DNA of 64,000 nucleotides. It comes from Agrococcus carbonis (lineage in GTDB: Bacteria; Actinomycetota; Actinomycetes; Actinomycetales; Microbacteriaceae). A program made the translations under genes and the position numbers. Below are positions 32,315 through 43,329 of the stretch, in pieces. The stretch spans positions 1,116,001 to 1,180,000 of the forward strand of contig NZ_LT629734.1 of the NCBI RefSeq assembly GCF_900104705.1, written 5' to 3'. A model generated the notes under the pieces. That model was not told where the DNA came from and made no database searches. It saw nothing but the letters and a program-made list of their open reading frames with translations. Numbering within the stretch: the stretch's first letter is position 1; the number at the start of each line of letters is the position of its first letter.

Positions 32315-32403
32315 TGGAGACGGAGGGATTTGAACCCTCGGTCCCCTATTGGGGACTCCACCTTAGCAGGGTGGTGCACTAGACCGGACTATGCGACGTC
32401 TCC
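32315..32403 (-). tRNA. tRNA-Ser (anticodon GCT)
   Basis: Class II tRNA with acceptor GGAGACG/CGTCTCC, anticodon loop CTGCTAA (GCT), a long variable arm (AGTCCCC/GGGGACC) and T-arm GGTTCAAATCC. No encoded CCA. Confidence 0.93.
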
Positions 32404-32453
32404 GTGGCCCGCCTGACGACAGGCCAGCGGCAAGTCTAGCAAAGGGACGGAAG

Positions 32454-32503
32454 GGTCTCGTGACGCGTGCGCCTCCGGCGCGCTCCTCGACCCGCGAGGG
32501 GAC
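32454..32503. repeat. Type B REP-like unit
   Basis: Begins GTCTCGTGACGCGTGCG, has the central CCTCCGG turn and ends CTCCTCGACCCGCGAGGGG. It lies between the LCP gene end and tRNA-Ser. Confidence 0.65.
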
Positions 32504-32514
32504 GGAGGGCGCCG

Positions 32515-33777
32515 TCAGCCGCCGAAGGGGACGACGCACGACTCCTGCGACGCATCCTGCCCGACGACGCCCTCGAGCCCGTCCGTGGGCGTGGGAGTCG
32601 GCGTCGCGCCGGGCGTCTCGGTCGGCTCGGGCGTCTCGGTCGGCAGCGGCTCGCCGGGCTCCGGCGTCGGCGTCGGCGTCTCCTGGGTCGAGCCGACGCC
32701 GAGCGAGTCCTCGCCCAGCTCGATCGGGAGGTCGAGCCGGATGCGGCGCATGAGCTCCTCGGCCGCGTCCTCGATCGGGTACACGCGGTTGCCCGAGAGC
32801 GCGTTCGGGTAGACGACGAACTGCATCGTCTCGAGCGGGATGTCGGCGAGCACGCGCGCCATCGACACCATCGTGCCGATGTCTGCGAGGCCCGACGAGA
32901 GCGTCATGTTCTCGAGCGCGACCTGCGAGATGCCGTAGAGCTTCGTGAGGTCGGTGAGCACCGCATCCGACTGCAGCGTGCGCACGAGCGACGAGAGGAA
33001 GACCTGCTGCGACGAGATGCGGGCGAGGTCGGAGCCGTCGCCGACGCCGTGGCGCGAGCGCAGGAACGCGAGCGCCTGGGCACCCTCGAGCTCGTAGGTG
33101 CCCGCCGCGGGTATCTCGAGGCCCGTCCAGCGGTCGTCGATCGGGCCGGCGAAGCACACCGGCACGCCGCCGACGGCGCTCGACATGCTGATGACGCCCT
33201 GGAACGTGATCATCGCCGCGTACGGCACCGGCATGCCGGTCATGTCGGAGACGACCTCGGCGACGCATGAGAGCCCGCCCCGGCTGAGCGCCTGGTTGAA
33301 CTGGATGCCCGTCACGGCGGGCTGCGTCTCGCCGGTCTCCGGATCCTCGCACGCCGGGAAGTCGACGATCAGGTCGCGCGGGAACGAGACGACGCGCGCC
33401 AGCTGGTGGTCGTCGCTCACGTGCAGCAGCATCGTGACGTCGTTGAGCATCCCCTCGCCGTACGAATTCTCGCCGAACTCAGCGCCCTGGCCCGTGCGCT
33501 GGTCGGAGCCGACGAGCAGGATCGTGAACCCGCCCTCGTAGGGCGCGAAGCCGGCTTGGGCGGGCGGCACGTCGGAGCCGAGGTCGACCGTCTGCAGCCC
33601 CGTCGAGAAGCGCAGCAGCGAGACCCCGACGACGCCGATCGCGGCGATGAGCACGACCGAGAGACCGAGCGCCACCCAGCGCAGCACGTGCGCGACGCCC
33701 GAGCGGCGCCGCAGCCGACCGTGGCGCGGCGCCATCGACGACGTGTCGACGACGCTCTGCGTGCGCTGCGCTGCCAT
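32515..33777 (-). CDS. LytR-CpsA-Psr (LCP) family cell-wall glycopolymer ligase
   Basis: 420 residues. GGAGGGA precedes ATG 33777. Cytosolic basic N-terminus, one transmembrane helix (about 32-55), then the LCP domain with ILLVGSDQRTGQGAEF, RVVSFPRDLIVDFP, FNQALSRGGLSCVAEVV and ALAFLRSRHGVGDGSDLAR, which include the Asp/Arg residues that bind polyprenyl pyrophosphate. A Pro/Thr-rich tail (about 365-410) ends in ESCVVPFGG. These enzymes attach teichoic-like polymers or arabinogalactan to peptidoglycan outside the membrane. Confidence 0.93.
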   Translation of the reverse strand: MAAQRTQSVVDTSSMAPRHGRLRRRSGVAHVLRWVALGLSVVLIAAIGVVGVSLLRFSTGLQTVDLGSDVPPAQAGFAPYEGGFTILLVGSDQRTGQGAEFGENSYGEGMLNDVTMLLHVSDDHQLARVVSFPRDLIVDFPACEDPETGETQPAVTGIQFNQALSRGGLSCVAEVVSDMTGMPVPYAAMITFQGVISMSSAVGGVPVCFAGPIDDRWTGLEIPAAGTYELEGAQALAFLRSRHGVGDGSDLARISSQQVFLSSLVRTLQSDAVLTDLTKLYGISQVALENMTLSSGLADIGTMVSMARVLADIPLETMQFVVYPNALSGNRVYPIEDAAEELMRRIRLDLPIELGEDSLGVGSTQETPTPTPEPGEPLPTETPEPTETPGATPTPTPTDGLEGVVGQDASQESCVVPFGG

Positions 33778-33819
33778 GTCGGTCCCTCCTGCGGTTCGGC
33801 GATCGGCGATCGCCCGCTG

Positions 33820-33904
33820 CGGAGGGCGTGGGATTCGAACCCACGAGGCATTGCTGCCCACCGGTTTTCAAGACCGGCTCCATCGGCCGCTCGGACAGCC
33901 CTCC
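33820..33904 (-). tRNA. tRNA-Ser (anticodon TGA)
   Basis: Class II tRNA: acceptor GGAGGGC/GCCCTCC, anticodon loop CTTGAAA (TGA), long variable arm, T-arm GGTTCGAATCC. Lies 68 nt downstream of the HAD gene and about 0.9 kb from serS on the same strand. Confidence 0.95.
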
Positions 33905-33972
33905 ATCGGCCCGACCGCATGCTGGGGCGTGGGGGGCCTCGGAGGATTCTACGCCGCGCAGCCAAGCGCTCG

Positions 33973-34788
33973 TCAGGCGCTGACGAGCAGCCCTTCGAGC
34001 ACGATCGCCAGCCCGTCCTGCTCGACCGAGGCGGTGACCTCGCTCGCTGCGGCCTTCACCTCGTCGGGCGCCTGCCCCATCGCGACCGCCCGGCCCTGCC
34101 CGGCGACGGCCCACTGGAACATGTCGATGTCGTTGCGTCCGTCGCCGACGACGAGGATGCGGTCGCGCGAGTAGCCGAGCAGGTCGGCGACCCGCTGGAG
34201 GCCCGTGGCTTTGTTGACCCCGTCGGGCGCGATGTCGAGCCACGACGAGTAGCCGATCGCGTAGGAGACCTTGTGCAGGCCCATCGACTCGACGATCTCG
34301 AGGAACTCGTCGACCTGGTGGTCGGGGCTCATCACGACGACGCGCATCGCGGGGATCTCGAGCAGCTCCTCGAACGCGACCTCCTCGGCCTCGTCGAGGT
34401 TCCAGTCGATCATGCCGTCGGTGTAGCGACGGTGGCCCGTGGCGTCCTCGACCATGAACGAGCCGGTCGGCAGGCCCTGCGCGATCGTGCGCAGGGCCGG
34501 CGCCGGATCGAAGGTCTCGACGTGGATCGTCGCGTAGTGGTCGGCGCTGCGGCGCTCGAGCACGAGCGCGCCGTTGGCGGAGACGAGGTGGCTCGGCTCG
34601 ATGCCGAGGCGCTGCGCGGTGGAGACCGTCGTCGCCTTCGAGCGGCCCGTGGCCAGCACCACGTCGTGACCGGCCTCGGCGACCGAGCGCACCGCATCCG
34701 CCACCCGCTGCGACATCGAGTCGTCCTCGCGCACGACGGTGCCGTCGATGTCGAGCGCGATGAGGAGCCGATCCGCCCGACGGATCAT
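33973..34788 (-). CDS. HAD superfamily phosphatase, Cof-type
   Basis: 271 residues. Motif [16 protein letters not shown] (DxDGT), motif II LATGRS, the Lys segment [15 protein letters not shown] and motif [17 protein letters not shown] are all present, with a C2-type cap between, so it is a cytosolic Cof/YidA-like sugar phosphate or flavin phosphatase. ATG 34788 overlaps the serS stop (ATGA), so the two are cotranslated. Members in this position downstream of serS are common in actinobacteria. Confidence 0.92.
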   Translation of the reverse strand: MIRRADRLLIALDIDGTVVREDDSMSQRVADAVRSVAEAGHDVVLATGRSKATTVSTAQRLGIEPSHLVSANGALVLERRSADHYATIHVETFDPAPALRTIAQGLPTGSFMVEDATGHRRYTDGMIDWNLDEAEEVAFEELLEIPAMRVVVMSPDHQVDEFLEIVESMGLHKVSYAIGYSSWLDIAPDGVNKATGLQRVADLLGYSRDRILVVGDGRNDIDMFQWAVAGQGRAVAMGQAPDEVKAAASEVTASVEQDGLAIVLEGLLVSA

Positions 34789-36050
34789 GCCGCCGGCTCC
34801 ATGACCTCGAGGCCGCCGAGGTAGGGGCGCAGCGCCTCGGGCACGCGCACCGAGCCGTCGGCCCGCTGGTGCGTCTCGAGGATCGCGACGAGCCAGCGCG
34901 TCGTCGCGGCGGTGCCGTTGAGCGTCGCGACCGGCGCCGTCCTGCCGCTCTCGGTGCGGTAGCGGGTGGCGAGGCGGCGCGACTGGAACGTCGTGCAGTT
35001 CGACGTGGAGGTGAGCTCGCGGTACTGCTGCTGCGAGGGGATCCACGCCTCGATGTCGAACTTGCGGGATGCCGAGGAGCCCAGGTCGCCCGCCGCGACG
35101 TCGATCACGCGGTAGTCGAGCTCGCACGCCTGCAGCATGCGCTCCTGCAGCGCGCGCATGCGGTCGTGCTCGACCTCGGCGTCCTCGGGCTTGACGTACG
35201 AGAACATCTCGAGCTTGTTGAACTGGTGCACCCGCAGGATGCCGCGGGTGTCGCGGCCGGCGCTCCCGGCCTCGCGGCGGTAGCAGGTCGACCAGCCGGC
35301 GTAGCGCTTGGGGCCGCCCTCGAGGTCGAGGATCTCGTCGGCGTGGAAGCCCGCGAGCGCCACCTCGCTCGTGCCGGTGAGGTAGAGGTCGTCGGCGGGC
35401 AGGTGGTAGACCTCGCTCGCGTGCTCGCCGAGGAAGCCCGTGCCCTGCATGATCTCGGGCCGCACGAGCGTGGGCGTCGTGAGCGGCGTGAAGCCGTCGC
35501 CGAGCACCTGGTCGAGCCCGAGCAGCATGAGCGCGAGCTCGAGCCGCATGCCGATGCCCGTGAGGTAGTAGAAGCGCGTGCCGGCGACCTTCGCGCCGCG
35601 CGCGATGTCGAAGGCCTTGAGGCTCTCGCCGAGCTCGACGTGATCGCGCGCCTCGAAGTCGAACGCGCGCTGCTCGCCGTGCTCGAGGAGCGTGACGAAG
35701 TTCTCCTCGCCGCCGGCCGGAACGTCGGGGTGCACGAGGTTGCCGAGCCTCATGACGGATGCGTCGAAGGCCGCCTCGGCCTCGGTCACCCGGGCCTGCG
35801 CCTCCTTCACGCCGCCCGCGAGCGCCTTGCCCTGCTCGATGAGCGCCGGGCGCTCCTCCTTGCTCGCCCGGCCGACGAGCTTCGCGTGGGCGTTCTGCTC
35901 GGCGCGCAGGCGCTCGAACTCGGTGATGGCGGCGCGGCGGGCGCTCTCGGCGGCCAGCGCGTCGTCGACGTACGACACCGGGTCGCCGCGGCGCTCCTGG
36001 CTGGCCGTCACGAGGTCGGGCTGCTCGCGCAGCAGCTGAGGATCGATCAC
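34785..36050 (-). CDS. serS: Seryl-tRNA synthetase
   Basis: 421 residues from GTG 36050; TAGACT on the minus strand lies 6 nt before, predicting a leaderless mRNA. The N-terminal antiparallel coiled coil (about 30-100) that clasps the tRNA-Ser variable arm is evident. The class II core has the motif 2 region [22 protein letters not shown], the Ser-binding LTGTSEVAL, and motif 3 [18 protein letters not shown]. It charges the tRNA-Ser genes nearby (32.4 and 33.9 kb) and also initiates selenocysteine synthesis where present. Confidence 0.97.
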   Translation of the reverse strand: MIDPQLLREQPDLVTASQERRGDPVSYVDDALAAESARRAAITEFERLRAEQNAHAKLVGRASKEERPALIEQGKALAGGVKEAQARVTEAEAAFDASVMRLGNLVHPDVPAGGEENFVTLLEHGEQRAFDFEARDHVELGESLKAFDIARGAKVAGTRFYYLTGIGMRLELALMLLGLDQVLGDGFTPLTTPTLVRPEIMQGTGFLGEHASEVYHLPADDLYLTGTSEVALAGFHADEILDLEGGPKRYAGWSTCYRREAGSAGRDTRGILRVHQFNKLEMFSYVKPEDAEVEHDRMRALQERMLQACELDYRVIDVAAGDLGSSASRKFDIEAWIPSQQQYRELTSTSNCTTFQSRRLATRYRTESGRTAPVATLNGTAATTRWLVAILETHQRADGSVRVPEALRPYLGGLEVMEPAA

Positions 36051-36105
36051 GCCCCCAGTCTACGAGCGGGCGGCGGGGAGCCACCCAGGATCGTCGCGGG
36101 CACTG

Positions 36106-36200
36106 GCTCGCCGCGGCGTGGCCCGGCGTCGGCCGCCGCTCGCCGCGGCGTGGGCGCGGCATCGGCCGCTGCTCGCCGCGGCACAGGCGACGGCCGGTAC
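36106..36200. repeat. Three imperfect 32-33 bp tandem repeats
   Basis: GCTCGCCGCGG begins at 36106, 36138 and 36171, each followed by a similar CGTGG.../CACAGG... and CGGC(A/G)TCGGCCGC tail. They lie between divergent serS and the lipid kinase, immediately before the kinase -10 TACTGT (36198-36203). Confidence 0.6.
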
Positions 36201-36209
36201 TGTGCCCCC

Positions 36210-37187
36210 ATGCGCGCAGGCATCGTCTACAACCCGGTGAAGATCGATCGGCAGGAGCTCGCGGTCGCCGTCGAGTCGGCGCAGCCGCTCGAGTGGTCGG
36301 AGCCCGTCTGGTTCGAGACGGCGGCCGACGACGCCGGCCGCGCGGCCGTGCGCTCGGCGCTCGAGGCCGACATCGACCTGCTGCTCGTCGCGGGCGGCGA
36401 CGGCACGGTGCGCGTCGCGGCCGACGAGATCACGAGCACCGCCGTGCCGCTCGCGATCATCCCCGCAGGCACCGGCAACCTGCTCGCGCGCAACCTCGGC
36501 ATCGACGTCGCGAGCCTCAAGAACGCGGTGCGCACGGCCTTCGAGGGCGAGGAGCGCGAGATCGACCTGGGCGAGCTCGAGATCGAGGCGCCCGACGGCA
36601 CGCGCACGAAGCACGCGTTCGCGGTCATGGTCGGCTTCGGGCTCGACGCCGAGATGATCGACAAGACCGACGAGCAGCTCAAGAAGAAGGTGGGCTGGCT
36701 CGCCTACGTCGACGCCGCCGGCCGCGTGATCTCGGGCCTCGACAAGGTGCGCGTGCAGGTGCGCATGGATGCGGGGCGCACGCTGCGCTCGACGGTCAAC
36801 ACGATGCTCGTCGGCAACTGCGGCACGGTCACGAACGGCATCGTCGTGCTGCCCGATGCGGTGATCGACGACGGCATGCTCGACATCGCGCTCATCCGCC
36901 CGCGAGGCGCGCGCGGCTGGCTGCAGGTCGCCGGCTACGTCGCGCGCAACAACCTGCTCGTCACGAAGCTGCTGCGCCGCCGCGGCCACCTCAAGCGGCA
37001 GCGCACGGGCGCGGCGCTCGGCTACGGCCAGGCGAAGGAGACGCATGCCAGGCTCGACGAGCCGCGCGCCGTGCAGGTCGACGGCGACGTGGTCGGTGAG
37101 GCCGTCGCGCTGCGCGCAGGCATCCGGCAGGATGCGCTCCGCGTGCGGGTGCCGCACCGCGGCGCGCAGGGCGGTGTGCCGGTCTAG
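36210..37187 (+). CDS. Diacylglycerol/sphingosine kinase family lipid kinase
   Basis: 325 residues. Nucleotide loop LLLVAGGDGTVRVAADEI (GGDGT), then LAIIPAGTGNLLARNLGI and the EIDLGELEI and VMVGFGLDAEMI strands, as in DgkB/YegS/LCB5 kinases. It phosphorylates a lipid such as diacylglycerol at the membrane face. A Lys/Arg-rich stretch (LLRRRGHLKRQR) near the end could bind phospholipid. TACTGT is 6 nt before ATG (leaderless). It ends before three type A repeats. Confidence 0.92.
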   Translation: MRAGIVYNPVKIDRQELAVAVESAQPLEWSEPVWFETAADDAGRAAVRSALEADIDLLLVAGGDGTVRVAADEITSTAVPLAIIPAGTGNLLARNLGIDVASLKNAVRTAFEGEEREIDLGELEIEAPDGTRTKHAFAVMVGFGLDAEMIDKTDEQLKKKVGWLAYVDAAGRVISGLDKVRVQVRMDAGRTLRSTVNTMLVGNCGTVTNGIVVLPDAVIDDGMLDIALIRPRGARGWLQVAGYVARNNLLVTKLLRRRGHLKRQRTGAALGYGQAKETHARLDEPRAVQVDGDVVGEAVALRAGIRQDALRVRVPHRGAQGGVPV

Positions 37188-37191
37188 ACAG

Positions 37192-37347
37192 CGGGGTCTC
37201 GATGCGCCGCGTGCGGCGGCTGCTCGACCGGCGAGAGGGAGCGGCGTGGTCTCGATACGCCGCCTGCGGCGGCTGCTCGACCGGCGAAGGGGGTCGCGGC
37301 GGGGTCTCGATACGCCGCCTGCGGCGGCTACTCGACCAGCGACAGGG
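37192..37347. repeat. Three tandem type A REP-like units
   Basis: Units start at 37192, 37246 and 37302. The core is TCGATACGCCGCC, a TGC turn and GGCGGCTACTCGA, an almost perfect hairpin, followed by CCAGCG or CCGGCG. They separate the converging lipid kinase and pheA genes. Confidence 0.75.
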
Positions 37348-37371
37348 ACGCTCGACGAGCGAAGGGCGGGG

Positions 37372-38307
37372 CTACTCGGGCTCGCCGGCGAGCAGGCCGC
37401 GCAGCCAGTCGCGCGCCTCCTCGAAGGAGGCGTTCGAGTAGCGGCGCTCGACCTCGATGCGTTGGCCGTCGGCGCGCGGGTACGAGCCGAGGAACACGAC
37501 GCGGGGGCTGAAGCGCTTGAGGCCGAGCAGCGCATCCGCCACCCGCTCGTCGCGGATGTGCCCGTCGGCGTCCATCACGAAGCGGTAGCGACCGAGCCGG
37601 TCGCCGATCGGTCGCGACTGGATGAGCGAGAGGTTGACGCCGCGCGTCGCGAACTGCTCGAGCATGTCGAGCAGCATGCCCGCCTTGTCGGCCGGCAGCT
37701 CGACGACCACGCTCGTCTTGTCGGCGCCGGTGGGCTCGCCCACCTCGGCGACGCGGCCGACGAAGAGGAACCGCGTCACCGCATCCGGGTTGTCGCCGAT
37801 CCGGTCGGCGAGCACCTCGAGCCCCTCGACCCAGTGCCCGATCGTGGGCGTCGAGAGGGCGGCCTGCGCGGGGCCGTCGGCGAGCTCGGCCGCGGCGGTG
37901 ACGTTGGAGGCGGCGGGGAGGTGCGCGCGGCCGGGCAGCTCCCGCTGCAGCCAGCCGCTGCACTGCGCCCACGCGACCGGATGCGCGGCGACCACCCGGA
38001 TGTCGTCGAGCGCGGTGCCGACGGGGGCGACGAGCGAGAAGTTCACGCTCACCACGTGCTCGGAGATGATGCGGAGGCCCGGGGTCGCGGCGAGGGCATC
38101 CTGCGCCGCCGTGACGCCGCCCTCGATGGAGTTCTCGATCGCGATCATCGCGGCGTCGCTGCGCCCCTCGGCCACTGCCGTGAGCGCCTCCGCGACGTTC
38201 GCGACCGGGACGCGCTCGGCGTGCTCGAGCCCCGGCACCTGCTCGAGCGCGGCCTCGGTGAAGGTGCCGCGAGGGCCGAGGAACGTGACGACGCGGGGCT
38301 GGGTCAT
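37372..38307 (-). CDS. pheA: Prephenate dehydratase
   Basis: 311 residues. FLGPRGTFTEAAL at the start, IENSIEGGVTAAQDAL, and the dehydratase Thr-Arg-Phe in DAVTRFLFVGR. The C-terminal ACT domain (about 205-285) begins KAGMLLDMLEQFATRGVNLS and reads IQSRP where the regulatory motif is usually ESRP. It converts prephenate to phenylpyruvate for phenylalanine. TAGGCT on the minus strand is 6 nt before ATG. It follows an aromatic decarboxylase-like gene on the same strand by 49 nt. Confidence 0.93.
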   Translation of the reverse strand: MTQPRVVTFLGPRGTFTEAALEQVPGLEHAERVPVANVAEALTAVAEGRSDAAMIAIENSIEGGVTAAQDALAATPGLRIISEHVVSVNFSLVAPVGTALDDIRVVAAHPVAWAQCSGWLQRELPGRAHLPAASNVTAAAELADGPAQAALSTPTIGHWVEGLEVLADRIGDNPDAVTRFLFVGRVAEVGEPTGADKTSVVVELPADKAGMLLDMLEQFATRGVNLSLIQSRPIGDRLGRYRFVMDADGHIRDERVADALLGLKRFSPRVVFLGSYPRADGQRIEVERRYSNASFEEARDWLRGLLAGEPE

Positions 38308-38356
38308 GGCTCCAGCCTAGGTCGCGGCGGGTGCGCCGCCGCGGTCCGCCCGACGC

Positions 38357-39736
38357 TCAGCCGACGAGGGAGCGGACGGCCGCGAGCGTGCGGTCGACGT
38401 CGGCCGGCGTCGTCGCCCACGACGACATCGAGCAGCGCAGCGCCGCCCGGCCGCGCCACTCGGCGCCCGTGACGACCGCGGTGCCCTCGGCGAGGATCGC
38501 CGCGCCCAGGGCGCGCGTCGCAGCGTCGTCGGCGAGCCGGAACATCACCTGCGTGTAGTCGACGTCGTTCAGCACCCGGACGCCGTCGATCGCGCCGAGC
38601 CCCTCGGCCATCGCGCGCGCGTTCGCGTGCAACCGCTCGACGAGCTCGGCGACCCCCGCTCGGCCGAGGCTGCGGAGCGCCGCCCACGCAGGCACGCCGC
38701 GCGCACGGCGGGAGAGCTCGGGGGTGACATCCCACGGGTCGAGGCCCGTGTAGACGAGGTAGTCGCCGCCGGTGCGGAACGCGGCGATCGAGTCGGCGGG
38801 GTCGCGGATGATCGCCATGCCGCAGTCGTACGGCACGTTGAGCGTCTTGTGCGCATCCGTCGCCCACGAGTCGGCCGCCGCCATGCCGGCGGTCAGGTGC
38901 CGCAGCCTCGGGCTCGTCGCCGCCCACAGCCCGAAGGCGCCGTCGACGTGCACCCACGCGCCGTGCCGGTGCGCGACGGGGATGAGCGCGCCGAAGTCGT
39001 CGAAGGCGCCGGTGTGCACCTCTCCCGCCTGCAGGCACACGATGGCCGGGCCCTCTCCCGCGTCGAGGGCGCGCTCGAGCCCGCTCGCGAGCATCCGCCC
39101 CTGGTCGTCGGCCTCGACGACCGTCCACTCGGCGCGACCGATGCCGAGGAACCGGGCGGCGCGGTCGATCGACCCGTGCCGGTCGGCGCCGACGACGAAG
39201 CGCACCCGCGGCGCATCGTGCAGCCCCTGCTCGGCGAGATCCCAGCCGGCGCGCGCGAGCACGGCGTTGCGCGCCGTCAGCAGGCACGCGAAGTTGGCGA
39301 GCTGACCACCGGTGACGAACCCGACGCTCGCGCCCGCGGGCAGGCCGAAGAGGTCGAGCATCCACTGCCCGGCGACGCGCTCAAGCGCGACGGTCGTGGG
39401 CGTGAGCATCGCCGACCCGGAGTTCTGATCCCACGCGGAGACGAGCCAGTCAGCCGCGAGCGCCGCCGGCAGCGTCGCTCCGATGACGAAGCCGAAGAAG
39501 CGGCCGCCCGGGATGCCGACGAGCCCCGGACCCGCGCCGTCGGCGAGCTGGCGCACGACGGCGGTCGCGTCGGTGCTGTGCTCGGGCAGCGGGCCGCCGA
39601 AGACCTCGAGCATCTCGTCGAGGCCGACGCGCGGCCACACGGGCCGCTCGTCGAGCGAGCGGAGCCACTCGAGCGCCGCCTCGTGCGCTGCCGCGAGCGC
39701 GCTCTCGCGGTCGTCCGCGCCATCGCGTGCGTCCAC
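38357..39736 (-). CDS. PLP-dependent group II (aromatic L-amino acid) decarboxylase
   Basis: 459 residues from GTG 39736. Fold-type I PLP enzyme: [20 protein letters not shown] binds the phosphate, [15 protein letters not shown] and [13 protein letters not shown] supply the His and Asp that stack on and bind PLP, and [18 protein letters not shown] holds the Schiff-base Lys. The length and motifs fit aromatic-amino-acid/tyrosine decarboxylases. It sits just upstream of pheA on the same strand, so a link with aromatic amino acid metabolism is plausible. Confidence 0.9.
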   Translation of the reverse strand: MDARDGADDRESALAAAHEAALEWLRSLDERPVWPRVGLDEMLEVFGGPLPEHSTDATAVVRQLADGAGPGLVGIPGGRFFGFVIGATLPAALAADWLVSAWDQNSGSAMLTPTTVALERVAGQWMLDLFGLPAGASVGFVTGGQLANFACLLTARNAVLARAGWDLAEQGLHDAPRVRFVVGADRHGSIDRAARFLGIGRAEWTVVEADDQGRMLASGLERALDAGEGPAIVCLQAGEVHTGAFDDFGALIPVAHRHGAWVHVDGAFGLWAATSPRLRHLTAGMAAADSWATDAHKTLNVPYDCGMAIIRDPADSIAAFRTGGDYLVYTGLDPWDVTPELSRRARGVPAWAALRSLGRAGVAELVERLHANARAMAEGLGAIDGVRVLNDVDYTQVMFRLADDAATRALGAAILAEGTAVVTGAEWRGRAALRCSMSSWATTPADVDRTLAAVRSLVG

Positions 39737-39866
39737 GAGCGCCAGTGTGGCACCGGTGCTCGGCCGCGACAACGGGCCGCTTGCGCTGTGCGCGGCGGCC
39801 GCCGAGATCGGCGCCATCCGCGGCCGCGACCTGCCGCCGCCCAGGGCGCGGTGCTTGGATGAAGCC

Positions 39867-41513
<1,647 letters not shown>

Positions 41514-41519
41514 CGGCAG

Positions 41520-41700
41520 CGCAACCAGCCGCTGATCGAGCAGCGCGCGGCGCCCCCAGCCGCTGATCGAGTAGCGCGAAGCGCCCCCAGCCGCTGATCG
41601 AGTAGCGCGAAGCGCGTATCGAGATCATCGACGAGCGTCGTCTCGATACACGCCTCCGGCGTTACTCGACGAGCGTGGGGACGGCTCGACGGCGCTGCTC
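41520..41700. repeat. Type A REP-like cluster in both orientations
   Basis: Three leftward units share CAGCCGCTGATCGAG(T/C)AGCGCG, followed by one rightward unit GTCTCGATACACGCCTCCGGCG and TTACTCGACGAGCG. They lie between converging pgm and capA. Confidence 0.7.
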
Positions 41701-41733
41701 GACGAGGGTGGGGGCGATTCGACGAGCGGGCGA

Positions 41734-42942
41734 CTACTGCGCGAAGGAGTCCGTGATGATGCGCACCTGCGGGCCGAGCGCATCCGTCACGAGCTGCACG
41801 CCCGACTCGACCGTCAGCTCGTTCCGCCACGCCGAGCGCGTGATGGGCTCGGCCGCGTCGACGAGCGGGTGCAGCTGCAGGTTGCGGCGGTGGATCCAGT
41901 CCTGCGTGACGAACTGCGTGGGCGTCAGGTCGAAGTGCATGTAGAGCGGCACCGCGGCGGGGTCGACGACCTCGACGGGGCCGCCGGGCATGCCGACGAG
42001 GTCGAACTGCGCGACCGCGCTCACGACCCGCGGCACCGCCATCTGCGTCGTGAGGGCGTTGCCGAGCGAGTAGTAGACGAACGCGCGCGTGCCGTCCTCG
42101 CGCTCGAGCCACTCGGCGGTCTGCAGCACGTGCGGGTGGGTGCCGAGGATGACCTCGGCGCCGAGGTCGGCGAGCCGCTGCGCCTGCTCGCGCTGGCGCG
42201 CGTTCACGGTCGGCGAGTACTCGTCGCCCCAGTGCACGGCGACGATCGTGGCGTCGGCGATGCGCTCGGCCTCGGCGAGCTGCTCCTCGACGAGCGGGTC
42301 GGTGAGCCACGTCACGGCGTAGTCGTTCGTGGGCGTGTTCGACAGGTCGACGAAGTTGAGGAACGCGACGGTCAGCTCGCCGCCGTCGGCGCCCGCGATC
42401 TGCGTCGTCGGCACCTCGGCCTGCTCCTCCTCCGAGCGGAAGGCGCCGTGGATGAGCAGCGGGTCGAGCTCGTCCCACACCGCGCGCGTGCGGTCGATGC
42501 CCTCCTGGCCGCGGTCGAAGGTGTGGTTGTTGCCGAGGCCGATGGTGTTGCAGCCCGCCGCGGCGAGGCCCTCGGCGAACTCGACCGGGGCGTTGAACGC
42601 AGGGAAGTACGTCAGGCCGAGCTCGACGCCGCCGCTCGGCGCCTCCTGGTTGCAGTAGACGAGGTCGCTGTCGGCCCAGATCGGCCGCGCGGCGTCGAAG
42701 AAGTGCCCGTACTCGTAGCTGCCGTCGGGCTGGCGGGCGTCGGCCGTCACCGAGTCGTGCGGCAGCATGTCGCCCATCGCGCTCACCGACACCGTCACGG
42801 GCTCGGGCGTCGGGCTCGGGGTCGCGGATGGGGTGGGCTGCGTGGCGCTGCCGGTGGCCGAGGGCGCCGGGTCGAGCGCGCCCTGCTGGCAGCCGGTCAG
42901 CAGCAGCGCGGCCGCGAGCGCGGCGAGGAGCGGGCGCCGCAT
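41734..42942 (-). CDS. CapA-family lipoprotein (poly-gamma-glutamate synthesis type)
   Basis: 402 residues. Lipoprotein signal with LLTGC at the lipobox, a Pro/Thr/Ser linker, then a calcineurin-like CapA domain: VSAMGDMLPHDSV, LGNNHTFDRG, IVAVHWGDEYSPTVNARQ and VILGTHPHVLQTAEW, with the metal-binding Asp/Asn/His residues. CapA proteins take part in poly-gamma-glutamate capsule export, but no capB/capC is near. ATG 42942 shares a base with the stop of the Gly-rich gene upstream. A paralogue lies 0.4 kb away. Confidence 0.88.
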   Translation of the reverse strand: MRRPLLAALAAALLLTGCQQGALDPAPSATGSATQPTPSATPSPTPEPVTVSVSAMGDMLPHDSVTADARQPDGSYEYGHFFDAARPIWADSDLVYCNQEAPSGGVELGLTYFPAFNAPVEFAEGLAAAGCNTIGLGNNHTFDRGQEGIDRTRAVWDELDPLLIHGAFRSEEEQAEVPTTQIAGADGGELTVAFLNFVDLSNTPTNDYAVTWLTDPLVEEQLAEAERIADATIVAVHWGDEYSPTVNARQREQAQRLADLGAEVILGTHPHVLQTAEWLEREDGTRAFVYYSLGNALTTQMAVPRVVSAVAQFDLVGMPGGPVEVVDPAAVPLYMHFDLTPTQFVTQDWIHRRNLQLHPLVDAAEPITRSAWRNELTVESGVQLVTDALGPQVRIITDSFAQ

Positions 42943-43235
42943 CACGACTGGCTCATGATGATGTAGATGACGACGAGCACGGCGATGACGATGAGCGTCG
43001 TGCGCCAGTCTCCCTGGCTCGAGCCGCCCGACCGGCTGCGGGAGCGCCGTGAACCCGAGCTGCCGCCCCAGCTCGACCAGCTCGAGCCGCCCGAGCCGCT
43101 GCGTCGGCCACCGCCGAACGACCCGCCGCCGCCCGAGCGCGAGCCGCCGCCGAAGAAGCTGCGCGAGCCTCCGCCGCCGCGGAAGCCGCCGCCACCGCCC
43201 TTGAAGCCGCCGCCGCTGCGGCCCATCTTCGCCAT
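42942..43235 (-). CDS. Gly/Arg/Ser-rich low-complexity protein with C-terminal membrane anchor
   Basis: 97 residues. Residues 5-73 are repeated GGG(F/S), RSG, SRS units with aromatic residues (GGGFKGGGGGFRGGGG, SWSSWGGSS), similar in character to RGG/FG sticky domains. The last 20 residues form one hydrophobic helix (LIVIAVLVVIYIIMSQ), which predicts a tail-anchored protein with the disordered part in the cytosol. It is cotranslated with a CapA lipoprotein. No family recognised. Confidence 0.65.
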   Translation of the reverse strand: MAKMGRSGGGFKGGGGGFRGGGGSRSFFGGGSRSGGGGSFGGGRRSGSGGSSWSSWGGSSGSRRSRSRSGGSSQGDWRTTLIVIAVLVVIYIIMSQS

Positions 43236-43248
43236 GCAGGCAGACTAC

Positions 43249-43300
43249 GACGTGGCGGATGACCGCGACGTGGCGGATGCGACGACGCGGCGGATGCGAC
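43249..43300. repeat. Three short GACGYGGCGGATG repeats
   Basis: GACGTGGCGGATG or GACGCGGCGGATG begins at 43249, 43267 and 43284 in the gap upstream of the Gly-rich gene. Each contains the genome-wide GGATG motif. Confidence 0.5.
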
Positions 43301-43329
43301 CGGGCGCGGCGACCGGCGGCGAGCGGCGC

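Noticed and set aside
41520..41700. Attachment site or IS remnant between pgm and capA
   Set aside because: No target duplication, transposase or tRNA end; the sequence is explained by type A REP-like units found at other loci.
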